Below are positions 9,409 to 21,271 of a stretch of 64,000 bases of DNA, piece by piece; the first letter of the stretch is position 1, and each line of letters starts with the position of its first letter. The translations under genes and the position numbers were made by a program. Origin of the DNA: Noviherbaspirillum suwonense. GTDB taxonomy: Bacteria > Pseudomonadota > Gammaproteobacteria > Burkholderiales > Burkholderiaceae_D. The stretch covers positions 62,001 to 126,000 of the forward strand of contig NZ_FXUL01000015.1 of assembly GCF_900182955.1 (NCBI RefSeq), written 5' to 3'. A model generated the notes under the pieces. That model was not told where the DNA came from. It made no database searches and saw only the letters and a list, made by a program, of their open reading frames with translations.

Positions 9409-9432
9409 TCGACGTCGACGTCGACGTCGACG
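9409..9432. repeat. Four tandem copies of TCGACG
   Basis: A perfect 6-bp repeat, four units, between the MprF-like gene and tRNA-Cys. It lies downstream of the tRNA on its reading strand. No function is evident. Confidence 0.8.
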
Positions 9433-9497
9433 CCGAAACGCCGGCGGCGCGGCCGAAGACCTGGGCCGATGTCGTTGCGTACGAAAGGATGGGAATC

Positions 9498-9571
9498 TGG
9501 AGGCGGGGGTCGGGATCGAACCGGCGTACACGGCTTTGCAGGCCGCTGCATAACCACTTTGCTACCCCGCC
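9498..9571 (-). tRNA. tRNA-Cys (GCA)
   Basis: A 74-nt cloverleaf on the minus strand. The acceptor stem GGCGGGG pairs with CCCCGCC, the anticodon GCA sits in a CTGCAAA loop, the T-arm reads GGTTCGATCCC, U73 is the usual discriminator for Cys, and CCA is encoded. It follows three tRNA-Gly genes, as cysT follows glyW in enterobacteria. Confidence 0.96.
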
Positions 9572-9775
9572 ATTGAAGTCAATGACTTTATCCGATGAAC
9601 ACATGCCTGCGCCCATGGATGACTGCTTACGGCGATGCACGTTACGTTGCAGCACATTGCCGAGGCGTGATTATACTCATTTCTCGCAGCACGTACAGCC
9701 CGGTCCGGCATATTTATGAAGGACAACGATTCCGGGCGTTGCCATCGCAATGCACCAGCCAAAAGGCCGGCGCAT

Positions 9776-9804
9776 AAAAAAAAAGAGAGGTCCCTTCGGA
9801 CCTC
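9776..9804 (-). terminator. Intrinsic terminator after the last tRNA-Gly
   Basis: Read on the minus strand, a 7-bp stem (GAGGTCC with GGACCTC, loop of four) is followed by nine T. It lies just downstream of the third tRNA-Gly read and upstream of tRNA-Cys, so tRNA-Cys may need read-through or its own promoter. Confidence 0.85.
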
Positions 9805-9818
9805 CCTCTTTCGGAATC

Positions 9819-9894
9819 TGGAGCGGGAGAAGAGTCTCGAACTCTCGACCTCAACCTTGGCAAGGTTGCGCTCTACCAACTGAGCTACTCCCGC
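9819..9894 (-). tRNA. tRNA-Gly (GCC), copy 1 in coordinate order
   Basis: A 76-nt cloverleaf. The acceptor GCGGGAG pairs with CTCCCGC, the anticodon is GCC in CTTGCCAAG, the T-arm reads GAGTTCGAGAC, and CCA is encoded. It is identical to the two other copies. An intrinsic terminator follows directly. Confidence 0.97.
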
Positions 9895-9987
9895 ATTTCT
9901 TGCTTCTTTGCCGGTATGTCCAACCCGACACTGCCCTGCCTGCTGCCGCCCGCTCCAAAAACGACCAGAGCGAAACTGAAACCAAAC

Positions 9988-10063
9988 TGGAGCGGGAGAA
10001 GAGTCTCGAACTCTCGACCTCAACCTTGGCAAGGTTGCGCTCTACCAACTGAGCTACTCCCGC
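9988..10063 (-). tRNA. tRNA-Gly (GCC), copy 2
   Basis: Identical over all 76 nt to the copies on either side, including the encoded CCA. The 93-bp spacer to copy 1 differs from the spacer to copy 3, so the genes are conserved while the spacers have diverged. Confidence 0.97.
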
Positions 10064-10120
10064 ATTTCGAACCACCTGAACAACGCGCCTGAACTGCCGG
10101 CATGCCGTTTTACGACTCAT

Positions 10121-10144
10121 AAAAAAAGAAGCCAACGGCCTCTT
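10121..10144 (-). terminator. Intrinsic terminator between tRNA-Gly copies 3 and 2
   Basis: On the minus strand an 8-bp stem (AAGAGGCC with GGCTTCTT, one G-U pair, loop GTT) is followed by a T-run. It sits 13 bp after tRNA-Gly copy 3, so that copy could be the end of the uvrC-pgsA transcript or its own unit. Confidence 0.75.
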
Positions 10145-10156
10145 TCCTGCAAAACC

Positions 10157-10232
10157 TGGAGCGGGAGAAGAGTCTCGAACTCTCGACCTCAACCTTGGCA
10201 AGGTTGCGCTCTACCAACTGAGCTACTCCCGC
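10157..10232 (-). tRNA. tRNA-Gly (GCC), copy 3 (nearest pgsA)
   Basis: The same 76-nt sequence as copies 1 and 2, with CCA encoded. It begins 57 bp after the pgsA stop codon, in the same place as glyW behind pgsA in enterobacteria. Confidence 0.97.
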
Positions 10233-10289
10233 GTCACTGGAGAAGCCAGCATTATAGAGATTTGAAATTCAGTGTCAAGGGTGCACTTT

Positions 10290-10868
10290 TCAGCTGCCGG
10301 CGCTTGCCTGGATCAGCGGCCAGGCCTTGCGCAGATAGTAGAACATCGACCACACGGTCAGCACCGCGGCGATGATCAGCAGCACCTGGCCCCAGAAGCC
10401 GGTGTCGATCACGCCGAACAGGTCGCCGTAGTAAAGCAGCATCGGGATCGCAGTCATCTGCGCGGTCGTCTTGATCTTGCCGATCGAGCTGACCGCGACC
10501 GACTTCGACGCGCCTATCTGGGCCATCCATTCGCGCAGCGCCGAGATCGCGATCTCGCGGCCGATGATGATGAAGGCCAGAATCGCGTCGGCGCGTCCAA
10601 GCTGCACCAGCAGCAGCAGCGCTCCGGCGACCATCAGCTTGTCGGCCACCGGGTCAAGGAAGGCGCCGAACGCCGAGGTTTCATTCCAGCGCCGGGCCAG
10701 GTAGCCGTCGAACCAGTCGGTCACGGCGGCCACGATGAAGATCGCGGTCGACGCCAGGCCCTTGTCGAACAGCGACATCCAGCTGTCGGGCAGGTAGAAG
10801 ACGCCGACGATCAGCGGGATCATGGCGACGCGCAACCAGGTGAGCAGGATCGGAATATTCAGCGGCAT
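10290..10868 (-). CDS. pgsA: Phosphatidylglycerophosphate synthase
   Basis: A 192-residue inner-membrane enzyme that makes phosphatidylglycerophosphate from CDP-diacylglycerol and glycerol-3-phosphate, the committed step to phosphatidylglycerol. The CDP-alcohol phosphotransferase signature D-G-x2-A-R-x8-G-x3-D-x3-D is complete (Asp54 to Asp76). Several membrane helices follow. I chose the ATG that gives the usual N-terminus MPLNIP; an upstream in-frame start would add 12 atypical residues. It lies downstream of uvrC and upstream of tRNA-Gly, a conserved order. Its product is also the substrate of the MprF-like enzyme in this window. Confidence 0.95.
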   Translation of the reverse strand: MPLNIPILLTWLRVAMIPLIVGVFYLPDSWMSLFDKGLASTAIFIVAAVTDWFDGYLARRWNETSAFGAFLDPVADKLMVAGALLLLVQLGRADAILAFIIIGREIAISALREWMAQIGASKSVAVSSIGKIKTTAQMTAIPMLLYYGDLFGVIDTGFWGQVLLIIAAVLTVWSMFYYLRKAWPLIQASAGS

Positions 10869-10924
10869 AGGAGTTTCTTGTTGTAGGTGAGGTTGCGGCC
10901 GCAAGTATCGGCGACGCCCGTAAT

Positions 10925-12781
10925 TTAATGGAGTTGCCGGTAAATGTCTTCCGCAAGCTGCCGCGAGATGCCGTCGACCGACGCCAGGTCCTCGACGCTG
11001 GCCGAGATCACCCCGCGCAGGCCGCCGAATCGCGCAAGCAGCTTCTGCCTGCGCTTCGCGCCTATGCCTTCGATTTCCTCCAGCCTGGAGGTCTGCCGCG
11101 CCTTGGCCCGCTTGGCGCGCATGCCGGTAATGGCGAAGCGGTGGGCTTCGTCGCGGATCTGCGCGATCAGCATCAGCGCCGCCGAGTCCTTGCCCAGTTC
11201 GCGCGGCTCCCGGCCGTCGGCGAAAATCAGCGTTTCCAGGCCGACCTTCCTGCCCTCGCCCTTGGCCACGCCGACGATCAGGCCGATGTCCAGTCCCAGT
11301 TCTTCCAGCACCTGGCGCGCCATCGTGACCTGGCCCTTGCCGCCGTCGACCAGCACGATGTCCGGCATCACGCCGTCGCCGCCGGCGACCTTTTCATAAC
11401 GCCGCATCAGCACCTGGCGCATCGCCGCATAGTCGTCGCCGGGAATGATGTCGTTGATGTTGTAGCGCCGGTATTCGCCGTTCTGCATCGCATGGTGATG
11501 GAACACCACGCAGGACGCCTGGGTCGCTTCGCCCTGGGTGTGGCTGATGTCGAAGCATTCGATGCGCAGCATGTCGATATCCTCCGGCTCCAGCCCGAGC
11601 GCATCGACCAGCGCACGGGTGCGCGACTGCTGCGACCCCTGCTCCGACAGCAGCCGGGCCAGCGCGATCTCCGCGCCCTTCTGCGCCATTTCCAGCCACT
11701 GCCGGCGCTGGCCCTGCGGCTGGAACACCAGGCTGATGCGATGCCCGCACTGCTCCATCAGCGCCATCATCAGCGCCGGCTCGTTGAGTTCGGTATTGAG
11801 CACCAGCGTCGACGGGATGAACTTGTCGAGATAATGCTGCGCCAGGAAGGCCTTCAGCACTTCCAGCTCGACCGGCTCGCCGTTCTCGCTCATGCCGCTG
11901 TCCACGTGCACCGGGAAATAGGCGCGGTCGCCGAGATGGCGGCCGCCGCGCACCATCGCCAGGTTGACGCAGGCATGGCCGCCCTGCACGACCACCGCCA
12001 GGATGTCGATGTCGGCATCGTTGCCGGTCTCCATCGTCTGCTGGTGCAGCACCCGGGACAAGGCGCCGATCTGGTTGCGCACCGCCGCGGCCTGCTCGAA
12101 TTTCAGGTCGGCGGCAAATGCCTGCATCTTCGCTTCCAGGCTGGCCATCAGCTCGGACTGCCGGCCGCGCAGGAAATTGGCCGCGTTCTCGACGTCGGCC
12201 GCATAGTCTTCCTTGCTGATCAGGTTCACGCACGGTCCGCTGCAGCGATGGATCTGGTGCAGCAGGCACGGCCGGGTCCGGTTGGCGAAAACCGAGTCCT
12301 CGCAGGAGCGCAGCAGGAAGATCTTCTGCAGGATCTGCATCGATTCCTTGACCGCCCAGGCGCTGGGAAACGGGCCGAAGTACTGGTTCTTCTTGTCGAC
12401 CGCGCCGCGGTAGTAGGCCATGCGCGGATATTCCTGCCCGGTCAGCTTCAGGTAGGGATAGGACTTGTCGTCGCGAAACAGGATGTTGTAGCGCGGCTGC
12501 AGCGTCTTGATCAGGTTGTTTTCCAGCAGCAGCGCCTCGGCCTCGCTGCGGGTCACCGTCGTTTCCAGCCGCGCGATGCGCTCGACCATCATCGCCGTGC
12601 GCGGGCTGGCATGGGTCTTCTGGAAGTAGCTGGAGACCCGCTTCTTCAGGTCGCGCGCCTTGCCGACGTACAGCAGCTTGTTCTCGGCGTCGAAATACCG
12701 GTAGACGCCGGGCAGGTGCGGCAGCTTGCTGACCGTGGCCAGGACGACAGCGCGTGGATCGGGTGCGAGCGGTTCGGACAT
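10925..12781 (-). CDS. uvrC: Excinuclease ABC subunit C
   Basis: A 618-residue nucleotide-excision-repair nuclease that cuts on both sides of a lesion together with UvrB. It has an N-terminal GIY-YIG nuclease domain (LPGVYRYF and LLYVGKA in the first 50 residues), a cysteine-rich stretch, a UVR motif near residue 210 for UvrB contact, a C-terminal RNase H-like nuclease domain (IVDGGKGQ-type region), and helix-hairpin-helix DNA binding at the end. The length is normal. It reads into pgsA after a 56-bp gap and follows nagZ by 47 bp. Confidence 0.97.
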   Translation of the reverse strand: MSEPLAPDPRAVVLATVSKLPHLPGVYRYFDAENKLLYVGKARDLKKRVSSYFQKTHASPRTAMMVERIARLETTVTRSEAEALLLENNLIKTLQPRYNILFRDDKSYPYLKLTGQEYPRMAYYRGAVDKKNQYFGPFPSAWAVKESMQILQKIFLLRSCEDSVFANRTRPCLLHQIHRCSGPCVNLISKEDYAADVENAANFLRGRQSELMASLEAKMQAFAADLKFEQAAAVRNQIGALSRVLHQQTMETGNDADIDILAVVVQGGHACVNLAMVRGGRHLGDRAYFPVHVDSGMSENGEPVELEVLKAFLAQHYLDKFIPSTLVLNTELNEPALMMALMEQCGHRISLVFQPQGQRRQWLEMAQKGAEIALARLLSEQGSQQSRTRALVDALGLEPEDIDMLRIECFDISHTQGEATQASCVVFHHHAMQNGEYRRYNINDIIPGDDYAAMRQVLMRRYEKVAGGDGVMPDIVLVDGGKGQVTMARQVLEELGLDIGLIVGVAKGEGRKVGLETLIFADGREPRELGKDSAALMLIAQIRDEAHRFAITGMRAKRAKARQTSRLEEIEGIGAKRRQKLLARFGGLRGVISASVEDLASVDGISRQLAEDIYRQLH

Positions 12782-12828
12782 CTTTTTCGGTATCGGGAAC
12801 GGGGTTGGGGACAGTCCGGCCTGGACGC

Positions 12829-13878
12829 TTATCCGCCGCGCGCCGACAGCGCGAGCGCACGGGCGGCGAGGTAACGGGGATCGGCCTGCAATGCCTCCCA
12901 GTTGGGGGCGCTACCCCGCGCCAGCAAGCCACTGATGCGCGCATGCGACGCGGCGCTGCATGCGTCTGCCGGCAGCTCGGCCAGCAGCCGGTCGGCCTTG
13001 TCGGGCGAGTTGCAGATGAGGACCATGTCGCAGCCGGCCTTCAGCGCCGCCCTTGCCGCATCGGTCACGCTGCCGGCGACGCTGGCGCCTTCCATGCTGA
13101 GGTCGTCGCTGAAAATGACGCCGCCGAAGCCGATGTCCTGCCGCAGTATGCGCAGCCAGCGGGACGAGAACCCGGCCGGCTGGCTGTCGACCTCCGGGTA
13201 GATCACGTGCGCCGGCATCACCGCCGACAGGCTCATGCCGAGCCAGTCGTACGGCATCGCGTCCTCGCCAAGGATCTGTTCCAGGCTGCGCCCGTCGACC
13301 GGGATCGCCACGTGGGAATCGGCGGCAACATAGCCGTGCCCCGGGAAATGCTTGCCGCAATTGGCCATGCCGGCCAGCGCCAGCCCGTGGTTCAGCGCTT
13401 TCGCGAGCTGGGTCACCGCCCGCGGGTCGCGGTGGAACGCGCGGTCGCCGATCACGCCCGAGTCGCCGTGGTCGAGGTCCAGCACCGGGGTGAAGGACAG
13501 GTCGACGCCGCAGGCACGCAGTTCGGCCGCCAGCACGTAGCCGACCGCCGTCGCGGCGCGGGCCGCGGCTTCGCTGTCGCTGTCCCACAGGTCGCCCAGG
13601 CGGCGCATTGCCGGCAGATGGGTGAAGCCGTCGCTGCGGAAGCGCTGCACCCGTCCGCCTTCATGGTCGACCGCGATCAGCACGCCGGGCCGGGCCGCGT
13701 GGATGGCGGCAGTCAGCGTGCACAACTGGGCGCGGTCGCTAAAGTTGCGCGCGAAAAGAATCACGCCGCCGGTCAGCGGATGCCGGATGCGCCGGATGTC
13801 GTCCTCGGTCAGGCTCAGGCCCACCACGTCCAGCATGACCGGTCCCAGCGCCTGCGCTGGATGTGTGCTTGCACTCAT
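12829..13878 (-). CDS. nagZ: Beta-N-acetylhexosaminidase (murein recycling)
   Basis: A 349-residue family 3 glycoside hydrolase that removes GlcNAc from cytoplasmic anhydromuropeptides. The signature KHFPGHG followed by DSH is present with its catalytic His, and the Asp nucleophile is in SDDLSMEGA. The frame stays open far upstream, but the ATG at 13878 overlaps the acpS stop by 4 bp and gives the family's usual N-terminus, so it is the likely start. It is the last gene of the pdxJ-acpS-nagZ chain. Confidence 0.95.
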   Translation of the reverse strand: MSASTHPAQALGPVMLDVVGLSLTEDDIRRIRHPLTGGVILFARNFSDRAQLCTLTAAIHAARPGVLIAVDHEGGRVQRFRSDGFTHLPAMRRLGDLWDSDSEAAARAATAVGYVLAAELRACGVDLSFTPVLDLDHGDSGVIGDRAFHRDPRAVTQLAKALNHGLALAGMANCGKHFPGHGYVAADSHVAIPVDGRSLEQILGEDAMPYDWLGMSLSAVMPAHVIYPEVDSQPAGFSSRWLRILRQDIGFGGVIFSDDLSMEGASVAGSVTDAARAALKAGCDMVLICNSPDKADRLLAELPADACSAASHARISGLLARGSAPNWEALQADPRYLAARALALSARGG

Positions 13879-14267
13879 GTTTTCTCCACGATGACGAAGG
13901 CAACCGCGTATTCCGCCTCGTCGGTCAGCGTCACCTGCGCGGACAGGCCCTTGCTTTCCATAAATTCCTTCAGCACGCCGCTGGTGACCGCGATCGGACG
14001 GCCGCCGGGCGCATTCAGCACCTGCATGCCGCGCCAGGTCATCGGCATGCGCATGCCCAGTCCGATCGCCTTGGAAAACGCTTCCTTCGCCGCGAAACGG
14101 GTCGCCAGGAAGCGGATGCCGCGCGCCGCCACCTTGTCGCGCCGGCGCAGGTACTTGTCGAATTCCTCGGGACCCAGGATTTTTTCCGCGAACCGGTCGC
14201 CATGCCGCGCCAGCGCCGCCTCGATGCGGGAAATCTGGATGATGTCGGTGCCAATGCCGTAAATCAT
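13875..14267 (-). CDS. acpS: Holo-[acyl-carrier-protein] synthase
   Basis: A 130-residue enzyme that moves 4-phosphopantetheine from CoA to Ser of acyl carrier protein. It begins MIYGIGTDI with the metal-binding Asp, and contains the [13 protein letters not shown] motif with Glu and Lys. The start overlaps the pdxJ stop by 4 bp (ATGA) and its stop overlaps the nagZ start in the same way, so translation is coupled. Its substrate AcpP is encoded 13 kb away in the same direction. Confidence 0.96.
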   Translation of the reverse strand: MIYGIGTDIIQISRIEAALARHGDRFAEKILGPEEFDKYLRRRDKVAARGIRFLATRFAAKEAFSKAIGLGMRMPMTWRGMQVLNAPGGRPIAVTSGVLKEFMESKGLSAQVTLTDEAEYAVAFVIVEKT

Positions 14268-15028
14268 CGCGCATCGGCGCCCATGCGCGCCGCGATCATG
14301 ATCGCCTTCATGTCCCGCACGGCCTTCTGCCAGCCGTCGAACACGGCCTGCGCCACGATTGCATGGCCGATATTGAGTTCGGCGATGCCGGGTATGGCGG
14401 CAATCGCCTGCACATTGGTGTAATGGAGTCCATGACCGGCATTGACCTGCAGGCCGCGGGCAAGCCCGATGTCCACGCCCTGCCGGATGCGTTCCAGTTC
14501 CTGGTGCAGCGCATCGTCGCCGGCTTCCGCATAGCGGCCGGTGTGCAGTTCGATCACCGGCGCGCCCAGTTCGGCCGCTGCCTGGATCTGGTCTTCCTCG
14601 GCATCGATGAACAGGCTTACCCGTATGCCTTCGGCCTGCAGCTGGCGCACCGCCGCCTGCACCTCGGAAAAATAGCGGCGCACGTCGAGCCCGCCCTCGG
14701 TCGTGACTTCCTCGCGCTTTTCCGGCACCAGGCAGACGTCCTGCGGCCGGATGGCGCAGGCAATGTCCAGCATCTCGGTGGTGACCGCGCATTCCAGGTT
14801 CATCCTGGTCGCCAGCCGCGGCCGGATCGCGCGCACGTCGGCATCCTTGATATGTCGCCGGTCTTCGCGCAGGTGCAGCGTGATCACGTCCGCGCCCGCT
14901 TCCTCGGCCAGCAGCGCGGCCTTCAGCGGGTCGGGATAGACGGTGCCGCGCGCATTGCGCACGGTGGCGACGTGGTCGATGTTGACACCCAGTTCGATGA
15001 CCTGTCCGGTCGGCTGCAGATAACTCAT
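14264..15028 (-). CDS. pdxJ: Pyridoxine 5'-phosphate synthase
   Basis: A 254-residue TIM-barrel enzyme that condenses aminoacetone phosphate (3-amino-1-hydroxyacetone 1-phosphate) with deoxyxylulose 5-phosphate in the DXP-dependent vitamin B6 pathway. Recognisable family stretches are [15 protein letters not shown] near residue 13, [19 protein letters not shown] and the C-terminal NAGHGLHY. It lies between recO and acpS, the order common in proteobacteria. Confidence 0.97.
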   Translation of the reverse strand: MSYLQPTGQVIELGVNIDHVATVRNARGTVYPDPLKAALLAEEAGADVITLHLREDRRHIKDADVRAIRPRLATRMNLECAVTTEMLDIACAIRPQDVCLVPEKREEVTTEGGLDVRRYFSEVQAAVRQLQAEGIRVSLFIDAEEDQIQAAAELGAPVIELHTGRYAEAGDDALHQELERIRQGVDIGLARGLQVNAGHGLHYTNVQAIAAIPGIAELNIGHAIVAQAVFDGWQKAVRDMKAIMIAARMGADAR

Positions 15029-15055
15029 GGAAGGCGGATCCCGGTAGGAATGGAT

Positions 15056-15880
15056 TTATAGTTGCATCAGGTCCAGCAGTATCTGCCGGGTGTTCAGGGG
15101 CACGCCGCCGAGATGGTGGGCCAGCAGGTAGCGCATCAGGAACTTGCTCTGGGTCTGGGTCGCCGCGTCGGTATAGTCGCCGCGCTGCATGTCCAGCAGG
15201 GTCTTGCCCGACACTTTGGGCGACGTGTCCGCAGTCCGCGCCGGGCGCGCACCGCGCTCGGGATCGACCACGTACCAGTTCTCGGGCTGCACCGGCGCGC
15301 GGTTCTGCGCGTCGATGCCGATGTCGCCGGCAAAGCCGGTTTCCTTCAGCAAGGCCAGTTCGAAGCGCCGCAGCACAATGGCGGCGGTTTCCTCGTGCGC
15401 GAGCCGGTTCAGCGCCTCAACGTAATGGTCGAACAGCGCACGGTGCGGATCGTCGCGGGCGACGAACTTGATCAACAGTTCATTGAGGTAAAAACCGCAC
15501 AGCAATGCCGCTTTTTCCAGCGGCAACAGCCCGCCCAGCCATTCGGCCGACGTCAGCGTGCGCACCTCGGACTTGCCGCTCCAGCCCAGCGACAGCGGCT
15601 GGAAGGTCTGCAGCACGCCGCGCAGCTTGGAATGCGGCCGCTTCGCGCCCTTGGCGACCAGCGCGATCCGGCCGTGGTCGCGGGAAAACACGTCGACGAT
15701 CAGGCTGGTTTCCTTGTACGGATAGCTGTGCAGCACGAAGGCCGGCTGGTTGGCGACACGGAAATCCTTCTCGGGCGGCCGGGGACGCCGGGCCGCGGGC
15801 GCGTCGGCCCTGGCTGGCGCCAGCTCGCCGCCGGGCGGCGGCGTTGCAGGCGGCTGCCCCGACAGGCTGTCCGTTTCCAT
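15056..15880 (-). CDS. recO: DNA repair protein RecO
   Basis: About 274 residues. RecO helps load RecA on SSB-coated single-stranded DNA in the RecFOR pathway. The OB-fold starts around [18 protein letters not shown] near residue 50, followed by the helical domain. A Pro/Ala-rich N-terminal extension of about 40 residues precedes the conserved fold and looks disordered. The start is either GTG at 15883 or the next codon, ATG; I chose the ATG. It follows era by a few bases. Confidence 0.93.
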   Translation of the reverse strand: METDSLSGQPPATPPPGGELAPARADAPAARRPRPPEKDFRVANQPAFVLHSYPYKETSLIVDVFSRDHGRIALVAKGAKRPHSKLRGVLQTFQPLSLGWSGKSEVRTLTSAEWLGGLLPLEKAALLCGFYLNELLIKFVARDDPHRALFDHYVEALNRLAHEETAAIVLRRFELALLKETGFAGDIGIDAQNRAPVQPENWYVVDPERGARPARTADTSPKVSGKTLLDMQRGDYTDAATQTQSKFLMRYLLAHHLGGVPLNTRQILLDLMQL

Positions 15881-15889
15881 CACGCCGTC

Positions 15890-16792
15890 TTACTCGTAGC
15901 CATAGGCCCGCAAGCCGGCCTCGTTGTCTGCCCAGCCGGACTTCACCTTGACCCAGATTTCCAGGTAGACCGGGCCGCCGAACAGCTTTTCCATGTCCAG
16001 CCTGGACTGGGTGGAAATTTCTTTCAGCCGTGCGCCCTTCTGCCCGATCAGCATCGCCTTGTGGCTGTCGCGCTCCACCAGGATCGCGGCGAAGATGCGG
16101 CGCAGGTTGCCTTCCTGCAGGAACTGTTCGATCAGCACCGTGCTGGTGTACGGCAATTCCTCGCCGACGAAACGGAACACCTTTTCCCGGACGATCTCGG
16201 CGGCGAGAAACTTTTCGCTGCGGTCGGTGATGTCGTCAGCGTCGAATACCGGCGTGTTTTCCGGCAGCCGCTGCTCGATTTCATCCTGCAGGTACTGCAG
16301 CTGGAAACGCTGCTTGGCCGACACCGGCACCACCGCCGCGAACGGGAACAGGCCGGCGACCTGCTGCGCGAACGGCATCAGGGCCTTCTTGTCCTTCACC
16401 CGGTCGGACTTGTTGATGACCAGGATGCACGGCACGTTCTTCGGGATCAGGTCCAGCACCTGCTGGTCGGCCTGGCCCCAGGTGCCGGCCTCGACCACGT
16501 ACAGGATCACGTCCGACGCGGTCAGCGTATCGGTGACCGTGCGGTTGAGCTTCTTGTTGAGCGGGTTCGCATGCCGGGTCTGGAAACCCGGCGTGTCGAC
16601 ATAGATGAACTGGGCGCGCTCGGACGTCTGGATGCCGGTGATCCGGTGCCGGGTCGTCTGTGCCTTGCGCGAGGTGATGCTGACCTTTGCGCCGATCAGC
16701 GCATTCATCAGCGTCGACTTGCCGACATTGGGACGGCCAACGATGGCGATATAACCGCAACGAAACGCGGGTGCTGCTACAGGTTCTGTCAT
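15890..16792 (-). CDS. era: GTPase Era
   Basis: A 300-residue GTP-binding protein that binds the 3' end of 16S rRNA during small-subunit assembly. The G1 motif GRPNVGKS is at 19-26, with the DTPG and NKSD motifs later, and a KH RNA-binding domain fills the C-terminal third. The start overlaps the rnc stop by 4 bp, coupling 16S assembly and rRNA processing genes. Confidence 0.97.
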   Translation of the reverse strand: MTEPVAAPAFRCGYIAIVGRPNVGKSTLMNALIGAKVSITSRKAQTTRHRITGIQTSERAQFIYVDTPGFQTRHANPLNKKLNRTVTDTLTASDVILYVVEAGTWGQADQQVLDLIPKNVPCILVINKSDRVKDKKALMPFAQQVAGLFPFAAVVPVSAKQRFQLQYLQDEIEQRLPENTPVFDADDITDRSEKFLAAEIVREKVFRFVGEELPYTSTVLIEQFLQEGNLRRIFAAILVERDSHKAMLIGQKGARLKEISTQSRLDMEKLFGGPVYLEIWVKVKSGWADNEAGLRAYGYE

Positions 16793-17670
16793 GCGGTCTT
16801 CGTGTGAGTGGCCGCCAGCGGCTGATCCGGCTTGGAACCACCTTCCTGGGCCGCTGGCTTGCCGTCAGGAGCGGCATCTTGCGTCATTTTCGGCGCAGGT
16901 TCGTCTATCGGTAATTCGGCTTGGACGGTGGCTATACCGGCAAGCTTCAATTGGGATGTGCGCGTCCGGGTCTTGCGGGCCGCGGCCGGCGTCTTCACCA
17001 GCGTCTTCTGCACCGCTTCCAGCGCAAGCTTGGCTGCCGCCTGCTCGCCGGCGCGGCGGCTGCCGCCGGTGCCGAAAACCTGGATATCGAGCTTGGGGAT
17101 CAGGCATTCGATCTCGAACTCCTGGCTGTGCGCGGCGCCGTGCGTGGCTACCACGTTGTACTGCGGCAACGCTATTTTCTTGCCCTGGAGATATTCCTGC
17201 AACAGCGTCTTGGCGTCCTTACCCAGCGTCTTCGGGTCCACCGAATCGAGGATCGGGATATACAGGGACCGGATCACCTTGCATGCCGCGTCGAAGCCGG
17301 CATCGAGGAAGATGGCCCCGAACAAGGCTTCCAGCGTGTCCGCCAGGATGGACGGCCGGCGAAATCCGCCCGATTTCAGCTCGCCCTCGCCCAGCCGCAG
17401 GAACTGCGACAGCTCCAGGCGCTGCGCGATTTCGTACAGCGACTGCTGCTTGACCAGGTTCGCGCGCAGGCGGGACAGGTCGCCCTCGTCCACCTTCGAA
17501 TAGCGGTCGAACAGCAGCGAGGCCACCGCGCAGTTGAGCACGGAATCGCCGAGGAATTCAAAGCGCTCATTATGCAGACTGCTATGGCTGCGGTGCGTCA
17601 GGGCCTGCTGCAACAGCGCCGCATCCTTGAACGTATGGCCCAGCCTCGTCTGCAATAATGTCAAATCCAT
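16789..17670 (-). CDS. rnc: Ribonuclease III with C-terminal extension
   Basis: A 293-residue double-strand RNA endonuclease for rRNA and mRNA processing. The signature [11 protein letters not shown] (35-45) carries the catalytic acidic residues. A dsRNA-binding domain ends with [16 protein letters not shown]. About 65 extra residues rich in Ala, Lys, Pro and Thr follow the binding domain. Enteric RNase III is about 226 residues, so the tail is an addition seen in this lineage; its role is unknown. Confidence 0.96.
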   Translation of the reverse strand: MDLTLLQTRLGHTFKDAALLQQALTHRSHSSLHNERFEFLGDSVLNCAVASLLFDRYSKVDEGDLSRLRANLVKQQSLYEIAQRLELSQFLRLGEGELKSGGFRRPSILADTLEALFGAIFLDAGFDAACKVIRSLYIPILDSVDPKTLGKDAKTLLQEYLQGKKIALPQYNVVATHGAAHSQEFEIECLIPKLDIQVFGTGGSRRAGEQAAAKLALEAVQKTLVKTPAAARKTRTRTSQLKLAGIATVQAELPIDEPAPKMTQDAAPDGKPAAQEGGSKPDQPLAATHTKTA

Positions 17671-17690
17671 GTTTTCGGGCGCATGCGCGC

Positions 17691-18068
17691 TTACTGTTCA
17701 GCCGCTTTGGCGGGACGGTTCCGGGCGGTGCTGCCTTCATAATCCAGCACCAGACTGGCCGGACCCGCGAGATGGATCACTTTCTGATAGGAAAAACTGA
17801 CATCGTTTTCCTTGCTGATATCCAGGTCCTTGCTGCTGATCGACTGAATATAGCCGACATCAGCCTGCCGGTCGAACGCCGCCCTGATTTCCTGCGGCGT
17901 GCTCCCGGCGGCCTTCGCTGCGACGATCGCTTTCTTCACCGCCATGTATTCGGTCACCGACGGGACCACGCGCAAAGCCAGCACCGCGACAAAAAAGCCG
18001 ACCAGCAATACCAGGATCAGCCCCGTCACGCTGAGACCGCCCTGCTTTTTCTTTGACCACACTTTCAT
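17691..18068 (-). CDS. DUF4845 membrane protein
   Basis: A 125-residue protein with a basic N-terminus ([10 protein letters not shown]), one membrane helix (about residues 14-33, [16 protein letters not shown]), and a small outer domain. This matches the DUF4845 family found between lepB and rnc in beta- and gammaproteobacteria. The function is unknown; the position suggests a link with signal peptidase or the envelope. It sits 19 bp after lepB and 20 bp before rnc. Confidence 0.88.
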   Translation of the reverse strand: MKVWSKKKQGGLSVTGLILVLLVGFFVAVLALRVVPSVTEYMAVKKAIVAAKAAGSTPQEIRAAFDRQADVGYIQSISSKDLDISKENDVSFSYQKVIHLAGPASLVLDYEGSTARNRPAKAAEQ

Positions 18069-18087
18069 CGATTCGCTCCCCGCGACC

Positions 18088-18995
18088 TTATCTAAAACTG
18101 CCGATACGCTTGAGATTGCCCAGGTTCATCCAGACGAAAAATGCCTTGCCGACGATGTATTCGTCCGGGACGAAGCCCCAATACCGGCTGTCAAGACTGT
18201 TGTCTCGATTATCGCCCATCATGAAATAATGTCCAGCAGGAACCGTGCAGGCGAATCCTTCCGAATTGTAGGTGCACAGCTCCTTCCTCGGGAATGCATC
18301 CGGATTCGGCACATAGGACGGTGCGCGCTGGTCGTTCAGGATCTTGTGCGCCACCCCGTTCAGGTTTTCCTCGAACTGCTTCGAATAGGTCAGGCTTTCC
18401 TCATCGAGGTAATCCGGCAGCTGCTTGTATTCCACGTCCTTGCCATTGATCGACAGCTTCTTGTTCCGGTAGACCACCTTGTCGCCCGCCACGCCGACCA
18501 CGCGCTTGATGTAATCGAGCGAGGTGTCTTTCGGATACTTGAACACCATCACGTCGCCGCGCTGCGGCTGGTTGATCTCGATGATTTTCTTGTTCACGAC
18601 CGGCAGCCGTATGCCGTAGGTGAATTTGTTCACGAGGATCAGGTCGCCGATCTGCAGGGTCGGGACCATCGAACTGGACGGGATCTTGAACGGCTCGAAC
18701 AGGAAGGAGCGCAGCACGAAGACCAGCAGGATCACCGGGAAAAAGCTGCCCGAGTATTCGACCCAGGTCGGTTGCCGCAGCAGGCGCGCGGCAATCGCGC
18801 TTCGGCCATTGGTGTCCTGCGGCACGCCATCGGCTGCGAGGCGGGCGTTGCGGGCATCGTATTCCGCCAGTGCGGCGTCGGCCCGGGCGCGTCGCTGCTT
18901 GGACAGGTAGAACACGTCGAGGAACCAGACCACGCCGGTCGCCAGCGTCAAGATGAACAGGATCAGTGCGAAGTTTCCCAGCAAGGCTTGCAAAT

Positions 18996-18999
<4 letters not shown>
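18088..18999 (-). CDS. lepB: Signal peptidase I
   Basis: A 303-residue membrane protease that cleaves Sec/Tat signal peptides. Two N-terminal membrane helices (about 9-30 and 87-100) precede the catalytic domain, with nucleophile Ser110 in IPSSSMVPT and general base Lys165 in YIKRVVG. The frame is open upstream, but the ATG at 18999 overlaps the lepA stop by 4 bp and gives the right N-terminus. A Cys pair in the outer domain ([11 protein letters not shown]) resembles that of other proteobacterial LepB proteins. Confidence 0.96.
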
Positions 19000-20795
<1,796 letters not shown>

Positions 20796-20804
20796 GGTGC
20801 CAGC

Positions 20805-20852
20805 TACAAAAAAGGCGCTCTGAGGGGGAACCTGTCCCCAGGCGAGCGCCTT
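20805..20852 (-). terminator. Hairpin with U-tract between grx and lepA (terminator or attenuator)
   Basis: On the minus strand, AAGGCGCTC pairs with GAGCGCCTT around an inner GGGGA/TCCCC stem, then a T-run follows. It looks like the terminator of the rpoE-degP-grx operon. Because lepA starts about 10 bases after the T-run, a lepA promoter would have to overlap it, or the structure regulates read-through into lepA. Confidence 0.75.
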
Positions 20853-20935
20853 GCTACGGTATGGTTGTTCAGCGGGTTGTTCAGCGCCGCATTTTACCGG
20901 ATTTCACTGCATGCCGATGCGGAAACTTCCCATCG

Positions 20936-21187
20936 CTACGCCGCAAGGAAAGCCGCGACCGCCTGCGGGTCAAGAAAGTAATGGCAGAGCTCGCGGGCGA
21001 CGCCGTCCGGCCCGACGCCGATCAGCACCGGCACCCGTTCGTCGTAGGCGCGCAGCAGCACCTCGTCGGCGTCCACGTCGATGACATCGACCGGCAACCC
21101 GGCGGCCTGCGGCATTGCCTGCAGCGCGTGCAGCATGTCGTCGCACAGGTGACAGTAGGTGCGGGAATAAAGAATGAAATGGGTCAA
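20936..21187 (-). CDS. Glutaredoxin-like (DUF836) thiol protein
   Basis: About 83 residues with a thioredoxin-type fold start (HFILYSRTYCHLCDDM). It has a CHLC redox motif near residue 11 and the cis-Pro region RVPVLIG. Members of this family (COG0526/DUF836) are probable dithiol oxidoreductases of unknown substrate. No ATG gives this start: a TTG at 21187 fits the family length, and a TTG at 21256 would add 23 atypical residues. It follows degP closely and is probably the last gene of the sigma-E operon. Confidence 0.75.
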   Translation of the reverse strand: MTHFILYSRTYCHLCDDMLHALQAMPQAAGLPVDVIDVDADEVLLRAYDERVPVLIGVGPDGVARELCHYFLDPQAVAAFLAA

Positions 21188-21271
21188 TTGCGGGACTGCC
21201 GGCGCCCTGTGCGCCCCAAAATGAAAAATGGGTATTGCGCAGCGGTTGCCGCGCAATGCCCAGGCTAGCGA

